A stretch of 64,000 nt of DNA from Pseudomonas lactis (GCF_001439845.1 NZ_JYLO01000016.1:62001-126000); one strand, 5' to 3'. Positions 42,931 through 52,561 are shown, numbered from the stretch's first letter. Notes: generated by a model not told the origin, from the letters alone. A program made the numbers and translations.

Positions 42931-44244
42931 TTACGCGATAGCTTCGCTGCGCTTGCCCAGCATACGGTCAATCACCACGGCCACGACCAGCGTCATCACC
43001 GACGGCACCAGCCACGCCAAGCCTTGTTCGCTCAACGGCAGGTTTACCAGTTGCGTAGGCATCCAACCCGCCAGGCCCGCGCCCTTGAGTGCGTCGATGC
43101 AGCCAAAGATGAACGACACCAGCATCACCGGGCCGACAATACGGCCCTGTTCCTGCCAGAACCCTTTGCAGAAGCTCAGGGCCACCAACACGATGCACGG
43201 CGGGTAGATCGCGGTCAGCACCGGGATCGAGAAGGCGATCAGTTTAGTCAGGCCCAGGTTGGACACAAACAGCGAGAACAGCGCCAGGATCACCACCAGG
43301 GTCTTGTAGGACAGCGGCAGGATCTTGCTGAAGTACTCGGCGCAGGCACAGGTCAGGCCTACGGCAGTCACCAGGCACGCCAGGGAGATCAGCACGGCGA
43401 GGAAGCCACTGCCCAGGGAGCCAAACGTGTATTGCACGTAGGCGTGCAGCACCGCCGCGCCATTGCTGGCTCCCGCGGCCACGGCATGGCTGCCCGAACC
43501 CAGGCGGAACAGGCTGACGTACACCAGCGCCAGGCCCACACCGGCAATCAGCCCTGCAATGATCGCGTAGCGGGTGATCAGCTTGGGCGACTCGACGCCA
43601 CGGGAGCGGATCGCGTTGACGATCACAATGCCGAACACCAGCGCGCCCAGGGTATCCATGGTCAGGTAACCATTGATAAAGCCTTGGGAGAATGGCGCGG
43701 CAACGTATTCCGGCGTGGCAACCCCTACCTCACCCGCAGGCAAGGCAAACGCAGCGATGCCGAGAATGGCCAGGGCGATGATTTTCAGCGGCGCCAGGAA
43801 ACGGCCCACGGTGTCCAGCAATCGACCTGGGTACAGGGAGACAAAGAACACCACCAAGAAATACACCGAACTGTAGAGGAACAGCGCCAACGGGCTTTCA
43901 CCGGTCAAGGGCGCCAAGCCCACTTCAAACGACACGGTTGCGGTGCGCGGGGTCGCAAACAGCGGGCCCACGGCTAGGTAGGCCGCTGCCGCCAGCAGGC
44001 CACCGGCGATCTTGCCAATCGGGCTGCTCAGCGCATCCATGCCACCACCGACCTTGGCCAGGGCGATCACGGTGACCACTGGCAAGCCGACCGCAGTGAT
44101 CAGAAAGCCCAGCGCCGCCATCCACACATGCGGCCCGGACTGCAAACCAACGATAGGCGGGAAGATGATGTTGCCGGCGCCCACGAACAGGGCAAAGGTC
44201 ATAAAGCCCAGCGCCAGGATATCCTGGCTTTTCAACACTTTCAT
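42931..44244 (-). CDS. brnQ: Branched-chain amino acid:cation symporter BrnQ (LIVCS family)
   Basis: This 437-residue carrier has about twelve membrane segments. The N-terminal block MKVLKSQDILALGFMTFALFVGAGNIIFPP is diagnostic for BrnQ/BraB, which take up Leu, Ile and Val with Na+ or H+. The start is the ATG of MKVLK. In PAO1 the equivalent locus beside sucCD is braB. The gene has its own terminator and a 427-bp spacer upstream, so it is transcribed separately from the suc genes. Confidence 0.95.
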   Translation of the reverse strand: MKVLKSQDILALGFMTFALFVGAGNIIFPPIVGLQSGPHVWMAALGFLITAVGLPVVTVIALAKVGGGMDALSSPIGKIAGGLLAAAAYLAVGPLFATPRTATVSFEVGLAPLTGESPLALFLYSSVYFLVVFFVSLYPGRLLDTVGRFLAPLKIIALAILGIAAFALPAGEVGVATPEYVAAPFSQGFINGYLTMDTLGALVFGIVIVNAIRSRGVESPKLITRYAIIAGLIAGVGLALVYVSLFRLGSGSHAVAAGASNGAAVLHAYVQYTFGSLGSGFLAVLISLACLVTAVGLTCACAEYFSKILPLSYKTLVVILALFSLFVSNLGLTKLIAFSIPVLTAIYPPCIVLVALSFCKGFWQEQGRIVGPVMLVSFIFGCIDALKGAGLAGWMPTQLVNLPLSEQGLAWLVPSVMTLVVAVVIDRMLGKRSEAIA

Positions 44245-44488
44245 TTGAGGAAATACCACACTACTGAATCGGAATTTAGAGAGGGCTTCCCTATGGATGA
44301 GGGAAATGCTGCCGGCCCTTGTGGGGACCGACCGGTCTAGCGCGCAGCTTCCTTTTGGGACGCGGACGCATAAAGAGGCGGCTAGAGTACAGAATTAGCC
44401 TGACAAACGCACTGTTGCGGGGCGGACTGTCCGATAAGCGACATTTCAATGTCGCGTTTTCATACTTAATTGGGCAATACACAACCCT

Positions 44489-44573
44489 GTGGGAGCTGGC
44501 TTGCCTGCGATAGCATCGACTCGGTTTGGCTGATGCACCGAGGTGTCTGCATCGCAGGCAAGCCAGCTCCCAC
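44489..44573. repeat. Paired inverted REPs (outward GTGGGAG architecture)
   Basis: Inverted REP cores flank a nested stem CTCGGT...ACCGAG, the same inner stem as the copy at 14804-14888. It lies in the 427-bp gap between brnQ and sucD, downstream of the sucCD terminator; the rest of this gap is the brnQ leader and I see no gene in it. Confidence 0.85.
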
Positions 44574-44617
44574 ATTGAACCGGTACATCCCCAAATCTGC
44601 GTATACCCAGAATGCAC

Positions 44618-44641
44618 AAAGGCCACCCGAAGGTGGCCTTT
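44618..44641 (-). terminator. Rho-independent terminator of the sdh-suc operon
   Basis: Stem AAAGGCCACC/GGTGGCCTTT with tetraloop CGAA, 30 bp after the sucD stop on the minus strand. Confidence 0.88.
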
Positions 44642-44671
44642 GTGGGGTGAAGCGTCAGCTAAGCGCGAGGC

Positions 44672-45553
44672 TTACTTGACAGCCCAACCAGTCAGCTCAG
44701 CCAGGGCCTTGCCGATGTCTGCCAGCGAACGCACGGTTTTAACGCCTGCGTCTTGCAGTGCAGCGAATTTCTCGTCTGCAGTGCCTTTGCCGCCAGAGAT
44801 GATTGCGCCAGCATGGCCCATGCGCTTGCCCGCAGGGGCAGTCACACCAGCGATGTAGGAAACAACCGGCTTGGTCACGTGGGCCTTGATGTAGGCAGCC
44901 GCTTCTTCTTCAGCCGAACCGCCGATCTCACCGATCATTACGATCGCTTCGGTCTTCGGGTCTTCCTGGAACAGCTTCAGGATGTCGATGAAGTTGGAGC
45001 CTGGGATCGGGTCACCGCCGATGCCGACGCAAGTCGACTGACCGAAACCGGCGTCAGTGGTCTGCTTCACAGCTTCGTAGGTCAGGGTGCCGGAACGGGA
45101 AACGATACCGACTTTACCTGGCAAGTGAATGTGACCTGGCATGATGCCGATCTTGCATTCGCCTGGAGTGATCACGCCTGGGCAGTTAGGGCCGATCAGG
45201 ACTACGCCCAGCTCGTCGCACTTAACTTTAGCGTCCAGCATGTCCAGGGTAGGAATGCCTTCGGTGATGCAGACGATCAGCTTGATGCCGCCGAATGCTG
45301 CTTCCAGGATCGAGTCCTTGCAGAAAGGAGCTGGAACGTAGATCACGCTGGCGGTGGCGCCAGTGGCTTCTACGGCTTCTTTCACGGTGTTGAACACGGG
45401 CAGGCCCAGGTGCTCGGTGCCGCCTTTGCCAGGAGTTACGCCGCCAACCATCTGGGTGCCGTACTCGATGGCTTGCTGGGTGTGGAAACTACCTTGCGAA
45501 CCGGTAATACCCTGGCAGATAACTTTGGTGTCTTTATTGATCAGGACGCTCAT
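44672..45553 (-). CDS. sucD: Succinyl-CoA synthetase alpha subunit SucD
   Basis: This 293-residue subunit binds CoA in its N-terminal Rossmann domain (ICQGITGSQGSFHTQQAIEYGT). The phosphohistidine loop is in GKRMGHAGAIISGGKGTADEK near the C-terminus. With SucC it converts succinyl-CoA to succinate with nucleotide phosphorylation. Its ATG shares one base with the TAA of sucC (TAATG), so the subunits are translationally coupled for equal output. Confidence 0.98.
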   Translation of the reverse strand: MSVLINKDTKVICQGITGSQGSFHTQQAIEYGTQMVGGVTPGKGGTEHLGLPVFNTVKEAVEATGATASVIYVPAPFCKDSILEAAFGGIKLIVCITEGIPTLDMLDAKVKCDELGVVLIGPNCPGVITPGECKIGIMPGHIHLPGKVGIVSRSGTLTYEAVKQTTDAGFGQSTCVGIGGDPIPGSNFIDILKLFQEDPKTEAIVMIGEIGGSAEEEAAAYIKAHVTKPVVSYIAGVTAPAGKRMGHAGAIISGGKGTADEKFAALQDAGVKTVRSLADIGKALAELTGWAVK

Positions 45554-46719
45554 TACTTGCCCTCCGCAGCTTTGACAACTTGTTGAGCAGCGTCGGTCAG
45601 GCTGGTAGCCGCGATGATGTTCAAACCGCTTTCTGCCAGTACTTTAGCGCCCAGTTCAGCGTTGTTACCTTCGAGGCGAACAACAACCGGGATTTTAACG
45701 CCGACTTCTTTCACTGCACCGATGATGCCTTCGGCAATCATGTCGCAACGAACGATGCCGCCGAAGATGTTGACCAGTACTGCAGCGACGTTGGAGTCGG
45801 ACAGGATGATCTTGAACGCTTCGGTAACGCGTTCCTTGGTAGCGCCACCACCTACGTCGAGGAAGTTGGCTGGCTTGCCGCCATGCAGGTTGACGATGTC
45901 CATGGTACCCATGGCCAGGCCAGCACCGTTGACCATGCAGCCGATGTTGCCTTCCAGGGCTACGTAGTTCAGTTCGAACTTGGCAGCGTGCGCTTCGCGC
46001 GGATCGTCTTGCGACGGATCGTGGAAAGTCTTCAGCTTAGGCTGACGGTACATGGCGTTGGCGTCGATGTTGATCTTGGCATCGAGGCAGTGCAGATCGC
46101 CGTCAGCCTTGATCACCAGCGGGTTCACTTCCAGCAGGGCCAGATCGTGATCCTGGAACAGTTTGGCCAGACCAACGAAGATTTTGGCGAACTGGGCAAC
46201 TTGCTTGCCTTCCAGGCCCAGCTGGAAAGCCAGCTCGCGACCCTGGAATGGCTGTGCGCCAACCAGTGGATCGATAGTGGCCTTCAGAATTTTTTCTGGG
46301 GTTTCGTGAGCGATTTTCTCGATGTCCACGCCACCTTCGGTGGAAGCCATGAACACGATGCGACGGCTCGAACGGTCAACGACAGCGCCCAGGTACAGCT
46401 CTTTAGCGATATCAGTGCACGATTCAACCAGGATCTTGGTGACTGGTTGGCCATTGGCATCAGTCTGGTAAGTCACCAGACGCTTGCCCAGCCACTGCTG
46501 TGCGAAGGCCTTGGCGTCTTCTTTGCTGCGAACCAGCTTAACGCCGCCCGCTTTACCGCGACCACCGGCGTGGACCTGGGCTTTGACAACCCACTCGCTG
46601 CCGCCGATTTTGTCGCAAGCTTCTGCTGCTGCTTCCGGGGTGTCTACTGCGTAGCCCTTGGAAACTGGCAGGCCGTATTCAGCGAACAGCTGCTTACCCT
46701 GATACTCGTGAAGATTCAT
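45553..46719 (-). CDS. sucC: Succinyl-CoA synthetase beta subunit SucC
   Basis: This 388-residue ATP-grasp subunit begins MNLHEYQGKQLFAEYGLPVS, the family N-terminus. The nucleotide-binding blocks VVKAQVHAGGRGKAGGV and the C-terminal NIFGGIVRCDMIAEGI and LEGNNAELGAKVLAESG are intact. It is preceded by a leader of about 200 nt after lpdG with strong stem-loop potential, and forms a coupled pair with sucD. Confidence 0.98.
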   Translation of the reverse strand: MNLHEYQGKQLFAEYGLPVSKGYAVDTPEAAAEACDKIGGSEWVVKAQVHAGGRGKAGGVKLVRSKEDAKAFAQQWLGKRLVTYQTDANGQPVTKILVESCTDIAKELYLGAVVDRSSRRIVFMASTEGGVDIEKIAHETPEKILKATIDPLVGAQPFQGRELAFQLGLEGKQVAQFAKIFVGLAKLFQDHDLALLEVNPLVIKADGDLHCLDAKINIDANAMYRQPKLKTFHDPSQDDPREAHAAKFELNYVALEGNIGCMVNGAGLAMGTMDIVNLHGGKPANFLDVGGGATKERVTEAFKIILSDSNVAAVLVNIFGGIVRCDMIAEGIIGAVKEVGVKIPVVVRLEGNNAELGAKVLAESGLNIIAATSLTDAAQQVVKAAEGK

Positions 46720-46923
46720 GCTTTTTACCGTCTTCGTTAGGTACTGCGCATTCGGCGCTGCGCTCATTATGAGTGCCGCGCCACCTGTGACTGCTGCTTG
46801 CGCAACTTGCGGGGCTTATGGCCCGTAAAGCTGCACAAGGCTGCGTCCAGCGGATATTCCGCGGTGAGTCTTGCGCGCAAGGCTCACGACGGGCAACTCC
46901 GCCGTGGTTTCTTATTATCTCGC
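46720..46923 (-). ncRNA. Structured sucC leader, candidate Pseudomonas sucC RNA motif
   Basis: On the minus strand this lpdG-sucC spacer contains a long near-perfect stem GTGAG-C-CTTGCGCGCAAG-A-CTCAC (plus coordinates about 46864-46887). A second hairpin just upstream of sucC is built from GGCGCGG...GAGCGCAGCGCC around CTCATAATGAG. A conserved cis-regulatory sucC leader motif has been described for Pseudomonas by comparative genomics; I match it by position and structure only, not by alignment. Confidence 0.45.
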
Positions 46924-48360
46924 TTAGCGCTTCTTGCGGTTGGCGATGTGGATGGCGCCGCCATTCACTGCCAACGCGGCTTCGTGCAACGCTTCGGACA
47001 GGGTCGGATGGGAGAAGACCATCATGCCCAGGTCCTCGGCACTGGTGCCGAATTCCATGCCGATTGCGCCTTGCTGAACCAGTTCTGCAGCGCTTGGGCC
47101 AATCACGTGGACGCCCAATACGCGGTCAGTCTTGGCATCAGCGATGACTTTGACAAAACCACCGGTGTCGTTAGCTGCCATGGCACGGCCAGAAGCGGCA
47201 AACGGGAAGGTGCCGACGTTAACTTCAACGCCTTCAGCTTTCAACTGCTGTTCGTTCTTGCCGACCCATGCAATTTCCGGGTGGGTGTAGATAACCGATG
47301 GGATCAGGTCGTAGTTCATCTGGGTCTTGTGACCCTTGATGCGCTCAACGACCATGATGCCCTCTTCGGAAGCCTTGTGGGCCAGCATCATGCCACGAAC
47401 CACGTCGCCAATGGCATAGACGCCAGGCACGGTGGTAGCGCAATGATCGTCAACGTGGATGAAACCACGTTCGTCGATGTTCACGCCGCTGTCGGAAGCC
47501 AGCAGGTCGTTGGTCACTGGGCGGCGGCCCACGGCAACGATCAGCTTGTCGAAAGTGATGGTCTGCTCGCCGTCTTTATCGGTGTAGGTCACTACGACTT
47601 CTTCGCCGTTGACCTTCGAACCGGTCACACGGGCGCCGAGCTTGATGTCCAGACCTTGTTTGGTCAGGGTTTTCAGCGCTTCCTTGGACACCGCGGTGTC
47701 GGCAGCCAGCAGGAACGTGTCCAGGGCTTCCAGCACGGTGACTTCAGCGCCCAGACGCGACCATACCGAACCCAGCTCCAGACCGATCACGCCAGCGCCG
47801 ATCACGCCCAGGCGCTTAGGTACGGCTTGGAATTCCAGGGCGCCGGTCGAATCAACGATCACGTTGTTATCAACAGGTGCAGGTGGAATGTCGATTGGAC
47901 GCGAACCTGGGGCCAGGATCACGTTTTCGGCTTCGATGACTTCAACCGAACCGTCTGGCTTGGTGACTTCAACTTTCTTGCCGGCCAGCAGCTTGCCGTG
48001 GCCTTGAATCGAAGTCACGCCGTTGGCCTTGAACAAGGTGGCAACGCCGGAAGTCAGGCCTTTGACGATGTTGGCTTTACGGCCGACCATGGCTGGCACG
48101 TCCATGGTCACGCCAGCATGGTTGATGCCGTGGATCGCGAAGCCGTCTTGGGCTTCGTGGAATTTCCAGGAGCTGTCCAGCAGCGCCTTGGACGGAATGC
48201 AACCTACGTTCAGGCAAGTACCGCCCAACGCCAGTTTGCCTTCCTTGTCGGTGTATTTTTCGATGCAAGCAGTGGAAAGGCCCAGTTGCGCGGCCTTGAT
48301 GGCGGCAACATAGCCGCCAGGGCCTGCACCAATCACTACAACGTCAAATTTCTGTGTCAT
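46924..48360 (-). CDS. lpdG: Dihydrolipoyl dehydrogenase (E3), LpdG type
   Basis: This 478-residue flavoprotein reoxidises the lipoyl groups of SucB. The FAD motif VVIGAGPGGYVAAIKAAQLG, the redox disulfide C49/C54 in GGTCLNVGCIPSK, the NAD motif GVIGAGVIGLELGSVW and the catalytic histidine in FSHPTLSEALHEAAL are present. Its place between sucB and sucC matches PAO1 lpdG, which serves the 2-oxoglutarate dehydrogenase and glycine cleavage complexes. A 99-bp spacer with a long hairpin separates it from sucB. Confidence 0.96.
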   Translation of the reverse strand: MTQKFDVVVIGAGPGGYVAAIKAAQLGLSTACIEKYTDKEGKLALGGTCLNVGCIPSKALLDSSWKFHEAQDGFAIHGINHAGVTMDVPAMVGRKANIVKGLTSGVATLFKANGVTSIQGHGKLLAGKKVEVTKPDGSVEVIEAENVILAPGSRPIDIPPAPVDNNVIVDSTGALEFQAVPKRLGVIGAGVIGLELGSVWSRLGAEVTVLEALDTFLLAADTAVSKEALKTLTKQGLDIKLGARVTGSKVNGEEVVVTYTDKDGEQTITFDKLIVAVGRRPVTNDLLASDSGVNIDERGFIHVDDHCATTVPGVYAIGDVVRGMMLAHKASEEGIMVVERIKGHKTQMNYDLIPSVIYTHPEIAWVGKNEQQLKAEGVEVNVGTFPFAASGRAMAANDTGGFVKVIADAKTDRVLGVHVIGPSAAELVQQGAIGMEFGTSAEDLGMMVFSHPTLSEALHEAALAVNGGAIHIANRKKR

Positions 48361-48397
48361 GAAAATAGATCCTCTATTTGCGACAAGCTTCTAGTCA

Positions 48398-48447
48398 CAC
48401 GTTGCAAGCCAAGCTGCTTTTTCCTACAGCTTGCAGCTCGCAACGTG
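48398..48447. other. Long stem-loop in the sucB-lpdG spacer
   Basis: CACGTTGC pairs with GCAACGTG, and inside it CAAGCTG pairs with CAGCTTG, around a pyrimidine-rich loop. No T run follows on the minus strand, so it is not a simple terminator. It may adjust lpdG output relative to sucAB by processing or attenuation (inference). Confidence 0.55.
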
Positions 48448-48459
48448 CAACTGCTTCTA

Positions 48460-49680
48460 TCAGATGTCCAGGAGCAGGCGAGCCGGGTCTTCCAGCAGGT
48501 TCTTGATGGTCACCAGGAACGTCACGGCTTCTTTACCGTCGATCAGGCGGTGATCGTAAGACAGTGCCAGGTACATCATTGGGCGGATCACGACTTGGCC
48601 GTTGATGGCCATCGGACGCTGGATGATGTTGTGCATGCCCAGGATCGCGGCTTGCGGTGGGTTGACGATCGGCGTCGACATCATCGAACCGAAGGTACCA
48701 CCGTTGGTGATGGTGAAGGTACCGCCGGTCATCTCGTCGATGGTCAGCTTGCCGTCACGGGCTTTCTTGCCGAAGCCAGCGATGCCGCCTTCGATTTCGG
48801 CCAGGCTCATCAGCTCGGCGTTACGCAGGACTGGAACCACCAGGCCGCGGTCGCTGGAGACGGCAACGCCGATATCCGAGTAGCCGTGGTAAACGATGTC
48901 GCCGCCGTCGATGGAAGCGTTGACTGCCGGGAAGCGCTTCAGCGCTTCGGTGGCCGCTTTCACGAAGAACGACATGAAGCCCAGGCGCACGCCGTTGTGG
49001 GACTTCTCGAACAGGTCCTTGTACTTCGAACGCAGGGCCATGACTTCGGTCATGTCGACTTCGTTGAAGGTGGTCAGCATCGCCATGTTCGACTGAGCTT
49101 CAACCAGGCGCTTGGCCACGGTGGCACGTACACGAGTCATCGGTACGCGCTTCTCGGTGCGGTCGCCAGCGGCAAACACAGGCGCAGCGGCAGCAGGCGC
49201 TGCAGCCTTGGCAGGTGCGGCAGCCGGAGCGTTCTTCTTGGCTTCAACGGCGGCAACCACGTCTTCCTTCGTCACACGGCCATCTTTGCCGGTGCCCTTG
49301 ATGGAAGCCAGGTTGATGCCGTTTTCTTCAGCCAGTTGACGCGCAGCCGGTGCAGCGATTGGGTCTTCGCCACCCGCAGCCGGTGCAGCAGGGGCAGAAG
49401 CAGCCGGTGCAGCGGCAGCAGGAGCAGGAGCGGCAGCAGCGCTGCCCTCTTCGATCGAACCCAGTACCTGGTTCGACAGAACGGTAGCGCCCTCTTCAGC
49501 AACGATCGCGCCCAGCACGCCGTCAGCTTCGGCCAACACTTCCAGAACGACTTTGTCGGTCTCGATGTCGACGATCAGGTCGTCACGCTTGACGGCCTCG
49601 CCTGGTTTCTTGTGCCAGGTGGCAACGGTGCCATCGGCAACCGATTCCGGGAATGACGGGGCTTTGATTTCGATAGCCAT
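48460..49680 (-). CDS. sucB: Dihydrolipoyl succinyltransferase SucB (2-oxoglutarate dehydrogenase E2)
   Basis: This 406-residue protein has an N-terminal lipoyl domain (lipoylated K43 in DIETDKVVLEV), an Ala/Pro-rich flexible linker at about 78-105, a peripheral subunit-binding domain (AAPAARQLAEENGINLASI), a second Ala/Pro linker and the catalytic core ending LSYDHRLIDGKEAV with the active-site histidine. It transfers the succinyl group to CoA at the core of the 2-oxoglutarate dehydrogenase complex. It follows sucA by 44 bp on the same transcript. Confidence 0.98.
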   Translation of the reverse strand: MAIEIKAPSFPESVADGTVATWHKKPGEAVKRDDLIVDIETDKVVLEVLAEADGVLGAIVAEEGATVLSNQVLGSIEEGSAAAAPAPAAAAPAASAPAAPAAGGEDPIAAPAARQLAEENGINLASIKGTGKDGRVTKEDVVAAVEAKKNAPAAAPAKAAAPAAAAPVFAAGDRTEKRVPMTRVRATVAKRLVEAQSNMAMLTTFNEVDMTEVMALRSKYKDLFEKSHNGVRLGFMSFFVKAATEALKRFPAVNASIDGGDIVYHGYSDIGVAVSSDRGLVVPVLRNAELMSLAEIEGGIAGFGKKARDGKLTIDEMTGGTFTITNGGTFGSMMSTPIVNPPQAAILGMHNIIQRPMAINGQVVIRPMMYLALSYDHRLIDGKEAVTFLVTIKNLLEDPARLLLDI

Positions 49681-49724
49681 TATCTGTAGGTCCTTAAAAT
49701 TCGGTTTCAGTCAGCGCGAAGGCG

Positions 49725-52556
49725 TTAAACAGTGAAAGCATCTTGCAGCAGTTTTTCCTGCTGCTCGGCGTGCATCGACGCATAACCACAGGCAGGTGCA
49801 GCAGAAGCATCACGACCGGCGTACTCAAGGACCAGGGCCTTGTTGTGGTTGCCGATGCTGCGACGCAGATGATGCTGGCTGCTGTACCAGGCGCCCTGGT
49901 TCATCGGTTCTTCCTGACACCACACCACGTTCGTGAGGTTGGTGTAAGGCGCGATGATCTCCATGAGGTCATCTTCCGGGAACGGATAAAGCTGCTCGAT
50001 ACGCACGATGGCGATGTCTTCGCGGCCTTCGGCACGGCGTTTTTCCAGCAGATCGTAGTAGACCTTGCCGCTGCACAGGATCAGGCGAGTGACCTTGGCG
50101 GCGTCCAGCGTGTCGATCTCTGGAATCACGGTCTGGAACGAACCTTGGGCCAGATCTTCCAGGGTCGAAACGGCCAGTTTGTGACGCAACAGCGACTTCG
50201 GCGTGAGCACCACCAGCGGCTTGCGCAGCGGACGGATCACCTGGCGGCGCAGCAAGTGGTAGATCTGGGCCGGGGTCGTCGGCACGCACACCTGAATGTT
50301 GTGCTCGGCGCACAGTTGCAGGTAACGCTCCAGACGGGCCGAGGAGTGCTCCGGGCCCTGGCCTTCATAACCGTGTGGCAGCAGCATGGTCAGACCGCAC
50401 AGACGGCCCCACTTGTGCTCGCCGCTGGTGATGAACTGGTCGATCACCACTTGGGCACCGTTGGCGAAGTCGCCGAACTGGGCTTCCCAGATCACCAGCG
50501 CATTAGGCGTGGTGGTCGAGTAACCGTATTCGAACGCCAGTACGGCTTCTTCGGACAGGAACGAATCGTACAGGTCGAAACGTGGCTGGCCTTCGTACAG
50601 GTTCTGCAACGGGATGTAGGTGCCCGCGTCTTTCTGGTTGTGCAATACAGCATGACGGTGCGAGAACGTACCGCGGCCGATGTCCTGGCCGGTCATGCGG
50701 ATCGGGTGACCTTCAAACGCCAGGGTCGCGTACGCCATGGTTTCGGCGTAACCCCAGTTGATCGGCAGGCCGCCGGCTTGCATCTTCTGACGGTCTTCGT
50801 AGATCTTCGCAACCTGGCGCTGTACGACGAAGCCTTCGGGAATTTCCAGCAGCTTGGCGGACAGTTCCTGCAACGTCTTCAAATCGAACGAGGTATCGTG
50901 ACGTGCAGTCCAGGTGTGACCCAGGTAGGGGCGCCAGTCAACGAACAGCTCTTTGTTCGGTTCCTTGACCAGGCTTTTCACTACATGCAGGCCGTTGTCC
51001 AGCGCGTTGCGGTATTCGTCGACTTTCGCCTGAACACGCGCTTCGTCAACCACGCCGGCCTTGGTCAGGCTTTCGGCGTACAGCTCACGGGTGGTGCGCT
51101 GCTTGGTGATCTGCTGGTACATCAACGGCTGGGTGCCGCTTGGCTCGTCCGCTTCGTTGTGACCGCGACGGCGGTAGCAAACCAGGTCGATGACCACGTC
51201 GCGCTTGAACTGCATGCGGTAGTCGACAGCCAGTTGGGTCACGAACAGCACGGCTTCCGGATCATCGCCATTCACATGGAGGATCGGCGCCTGGATCATC
51301 TTGGCAACGTCGGTGGCGTACTCGGTGGAGCGCGCATCCAACGGGTTGCTGATGGTGAAACCCACCTGGTTGTTGATGACGATGTGAACGGTACCGCCGG
51401 TCTTGAAGCCGCGGGTCTGCGACATCTGGAACGTTTCCAGGACCACGCCTTGACCGGCGAATGCCGCGTCACCGTGGATGGAAATCGGCAGCACTTTCTC
51501 ACCGGTGGCGTCATTACGACGATCCTGGCGAGCACGTACCGAACCCTCGACCACTGGCGAAACGATTTCCAGGTGGGAGGGGTTGAAGGCCATGGCCAGG
51601 TGAACTTCACCGCCGGTGGTCATCACGTTGGACGAGAAGCCCTGGTGGTATTTAACGTCACCGGAACCCAGCTCGACCTTCTTCTTGCCTTCGAACTCGT
51701 CGAACAGCTCACGCGGGTTCTTGCCGAAGGTGTTGACCAACACGTTCAGGCGACCACGGTGAGCCATGCCGATCACGATTTCCTTGGTGCCATAGGAACC
51801 GGAACGCTGGATCAGCTCGTCGAGCATCGGAATCAGGCTTTCGCCGCCTTCCAGGCCGAAACGCTTGGTGCCTGGGTATTTGGTGCCCAGGTATTTCTCG
51901 AGGCCTTCGGCCGCGGTCACGCGCTCCAGCAGGTGGCCGCGCACATCGGCGGACAATACCGGACGGCCACGCACGCCTTCCAGGCGGTGCTGGAACCAGT
52001 GGCGCTGCTCGGAATCGGTGATGTGCGTGAATTCAGCGCCGATGGTGCGGCAATATGTCTGCTGCAACGCTTCGTGAATTTCGCGTAGGCTCGCTTCCTC
52101 TTTGCCGATGAACAGGTCGCCGGCACGGAAGGTCGTATCAAGATCGGCATTGGTCAAGCCGTAATGATTGATCGACAGGTCTGCAGGTGCAGGACGCTGC
52201 CACAGCCCCAGCGGGTCAAGCTGGGCTGCCTGGTGGCCACGCATACGGTAGGCCTGGATCAGTCGCAGTACTTCAACTTGCTTCTTCTCATGCTCACTGC
52301 TCACGCTGCCGGCGGAAACCGGTTGGGCGCGGCGCTGGTTCTTTGCCAGCAGCACGAACTGATCGCGAATTGTTGCGTGCGATACATCGGTGGCAGCGTT
52401 GCCGTCTGAAGACAACGTCTGAAATTTGGTGCGCCATTCTTCTGGCACAGCGTTAGGGTCGTGCAGGTAGAGCTCATAAAGCTCTTCCACATAGGCAGCG
52501 TTACCACCTGAAAGATAGCCGCTGTTCCACATGCGCTGCATCACGCTTTCTTGCAT
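49725..52556 (-). CDS. sucA: 2-oxoglutarate dehydrogenase E1 component SucA
   Basis: This 943-residue thiamine-diphosphate enzyme decarboxylates 2-oxoglutarate and loads the SucB lipoyl group. The N-terminus MQRMWNSGYLSGGNAAYVEELYELYLHDP contacts E2. The ThDP/Mg site is seen around HGDAAFAGQGVVLE and VINNQVGFT, with GMAHRGRLNVLVN and LCGLTMLLPHGYEGQGPEHSSARLER further on. Length matches the family. A structured leader of about 180 nt precedes it after sdhB. Confidence 0.98.
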   Translation of the reverse strand: MQESVMQRMWNSGYLSGGNAAYVEELYELYLHDPNAVPEEWRTKFQTLSSDGNAATDVSHATIRDQFVLLAKNQRRAQPVSAGSVSSEHEKKQVEVLRLIQAYRMRGHQAAQLDPLGLWQRPAPADLSINHYGLTNADLDTTFRAGDLFIGKEEASLREIHEALQQTYCRTIGAEFTHITDSEQRHWFQHRLEGVRGRPVLSADVRGHLLERVTAAEGLEKYLGTKYPGTKRFGLEGGESLIPMLDELIQRSGSYGTKEIVIGMAHRGRLNVLVNTFGKNPRELFDEFEGKKKVELGSGDVKYHQGFSSNVMTTGGEVHLAMAFNPSHLEIVSPVVEGSVRARQDRRNDATGEKVLPISIHGDAAFAGQGVVLETFQMSQTRGFKTGGTVHIVINNQVGFTISNPLDARSTEYATDVAKMIQAPILHVNGDDPEAVLFVTQLAVDYRMQFKRDVVIDLVCYRRRGHNEADEPSGTQPLMYQQITKQRTTRELYAESLTKAGVVDEARVQAKVDEYRNALDNGLHVVKSLVKEPNKELFVDWRPYLGHTWTARHDTSFDLKTLQELSAKLLEIPEGFVVQRQVAKIYEDRQKMQAGGLPINWGYAETMAYATLAFEGHPIRMTGQDIGRGTFSHRHAVLHNQKDAGTYIPLQNLYEGQPRFDLYDSFLSEEAVLAFEYGYSTTTPNALVIWEAQFGDFANGAQVVIDQFITSGEHKWGRLCGLTMLLPHGYEGQGPEHSSARLERYLQLCAEHNIQVCVPTTPAQIYHLLRRQVIRPLRKPLVVLTPKSLLRHKLAVSTLEDLAQGSFQTVIPEIDTLDAAKVTRLILCSGKVYYDLLEKRRAEGREDIAIVRIEQLYPFPEDDLMEIIAPYTNLTNVVWCQEEPMNQGAWYSSQHHLRRSIGNHNKALVLEYAGRDASAAPACGYASMHAEQQEKLLQDAFTV

Positions 52557-52561
52557 GCTTG

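Noticed and set aside
46818..47147. Arg-rich plus-strand ORF over the lpdG-sucC spacer
   Set aside because: Coincides with the structured sucC leader and the lpdG end; composition not protein-like.
46798..49656. A 952-codon open frame on the plus strand antisense to lpdG and sucB
   Set aside because: It mirrors two highly conserved enzymes, has an implausible His/Gly/Gln-rich composition and no ribosome-binding site; long antisense frames are common in GC-rich DNA.
49743..52088. A 781-codon plus-strand frame antisense to sucA
   Set aside because: Complement of sucA codons; composition rich in Val, His, Arg and Gln with no domain signal.
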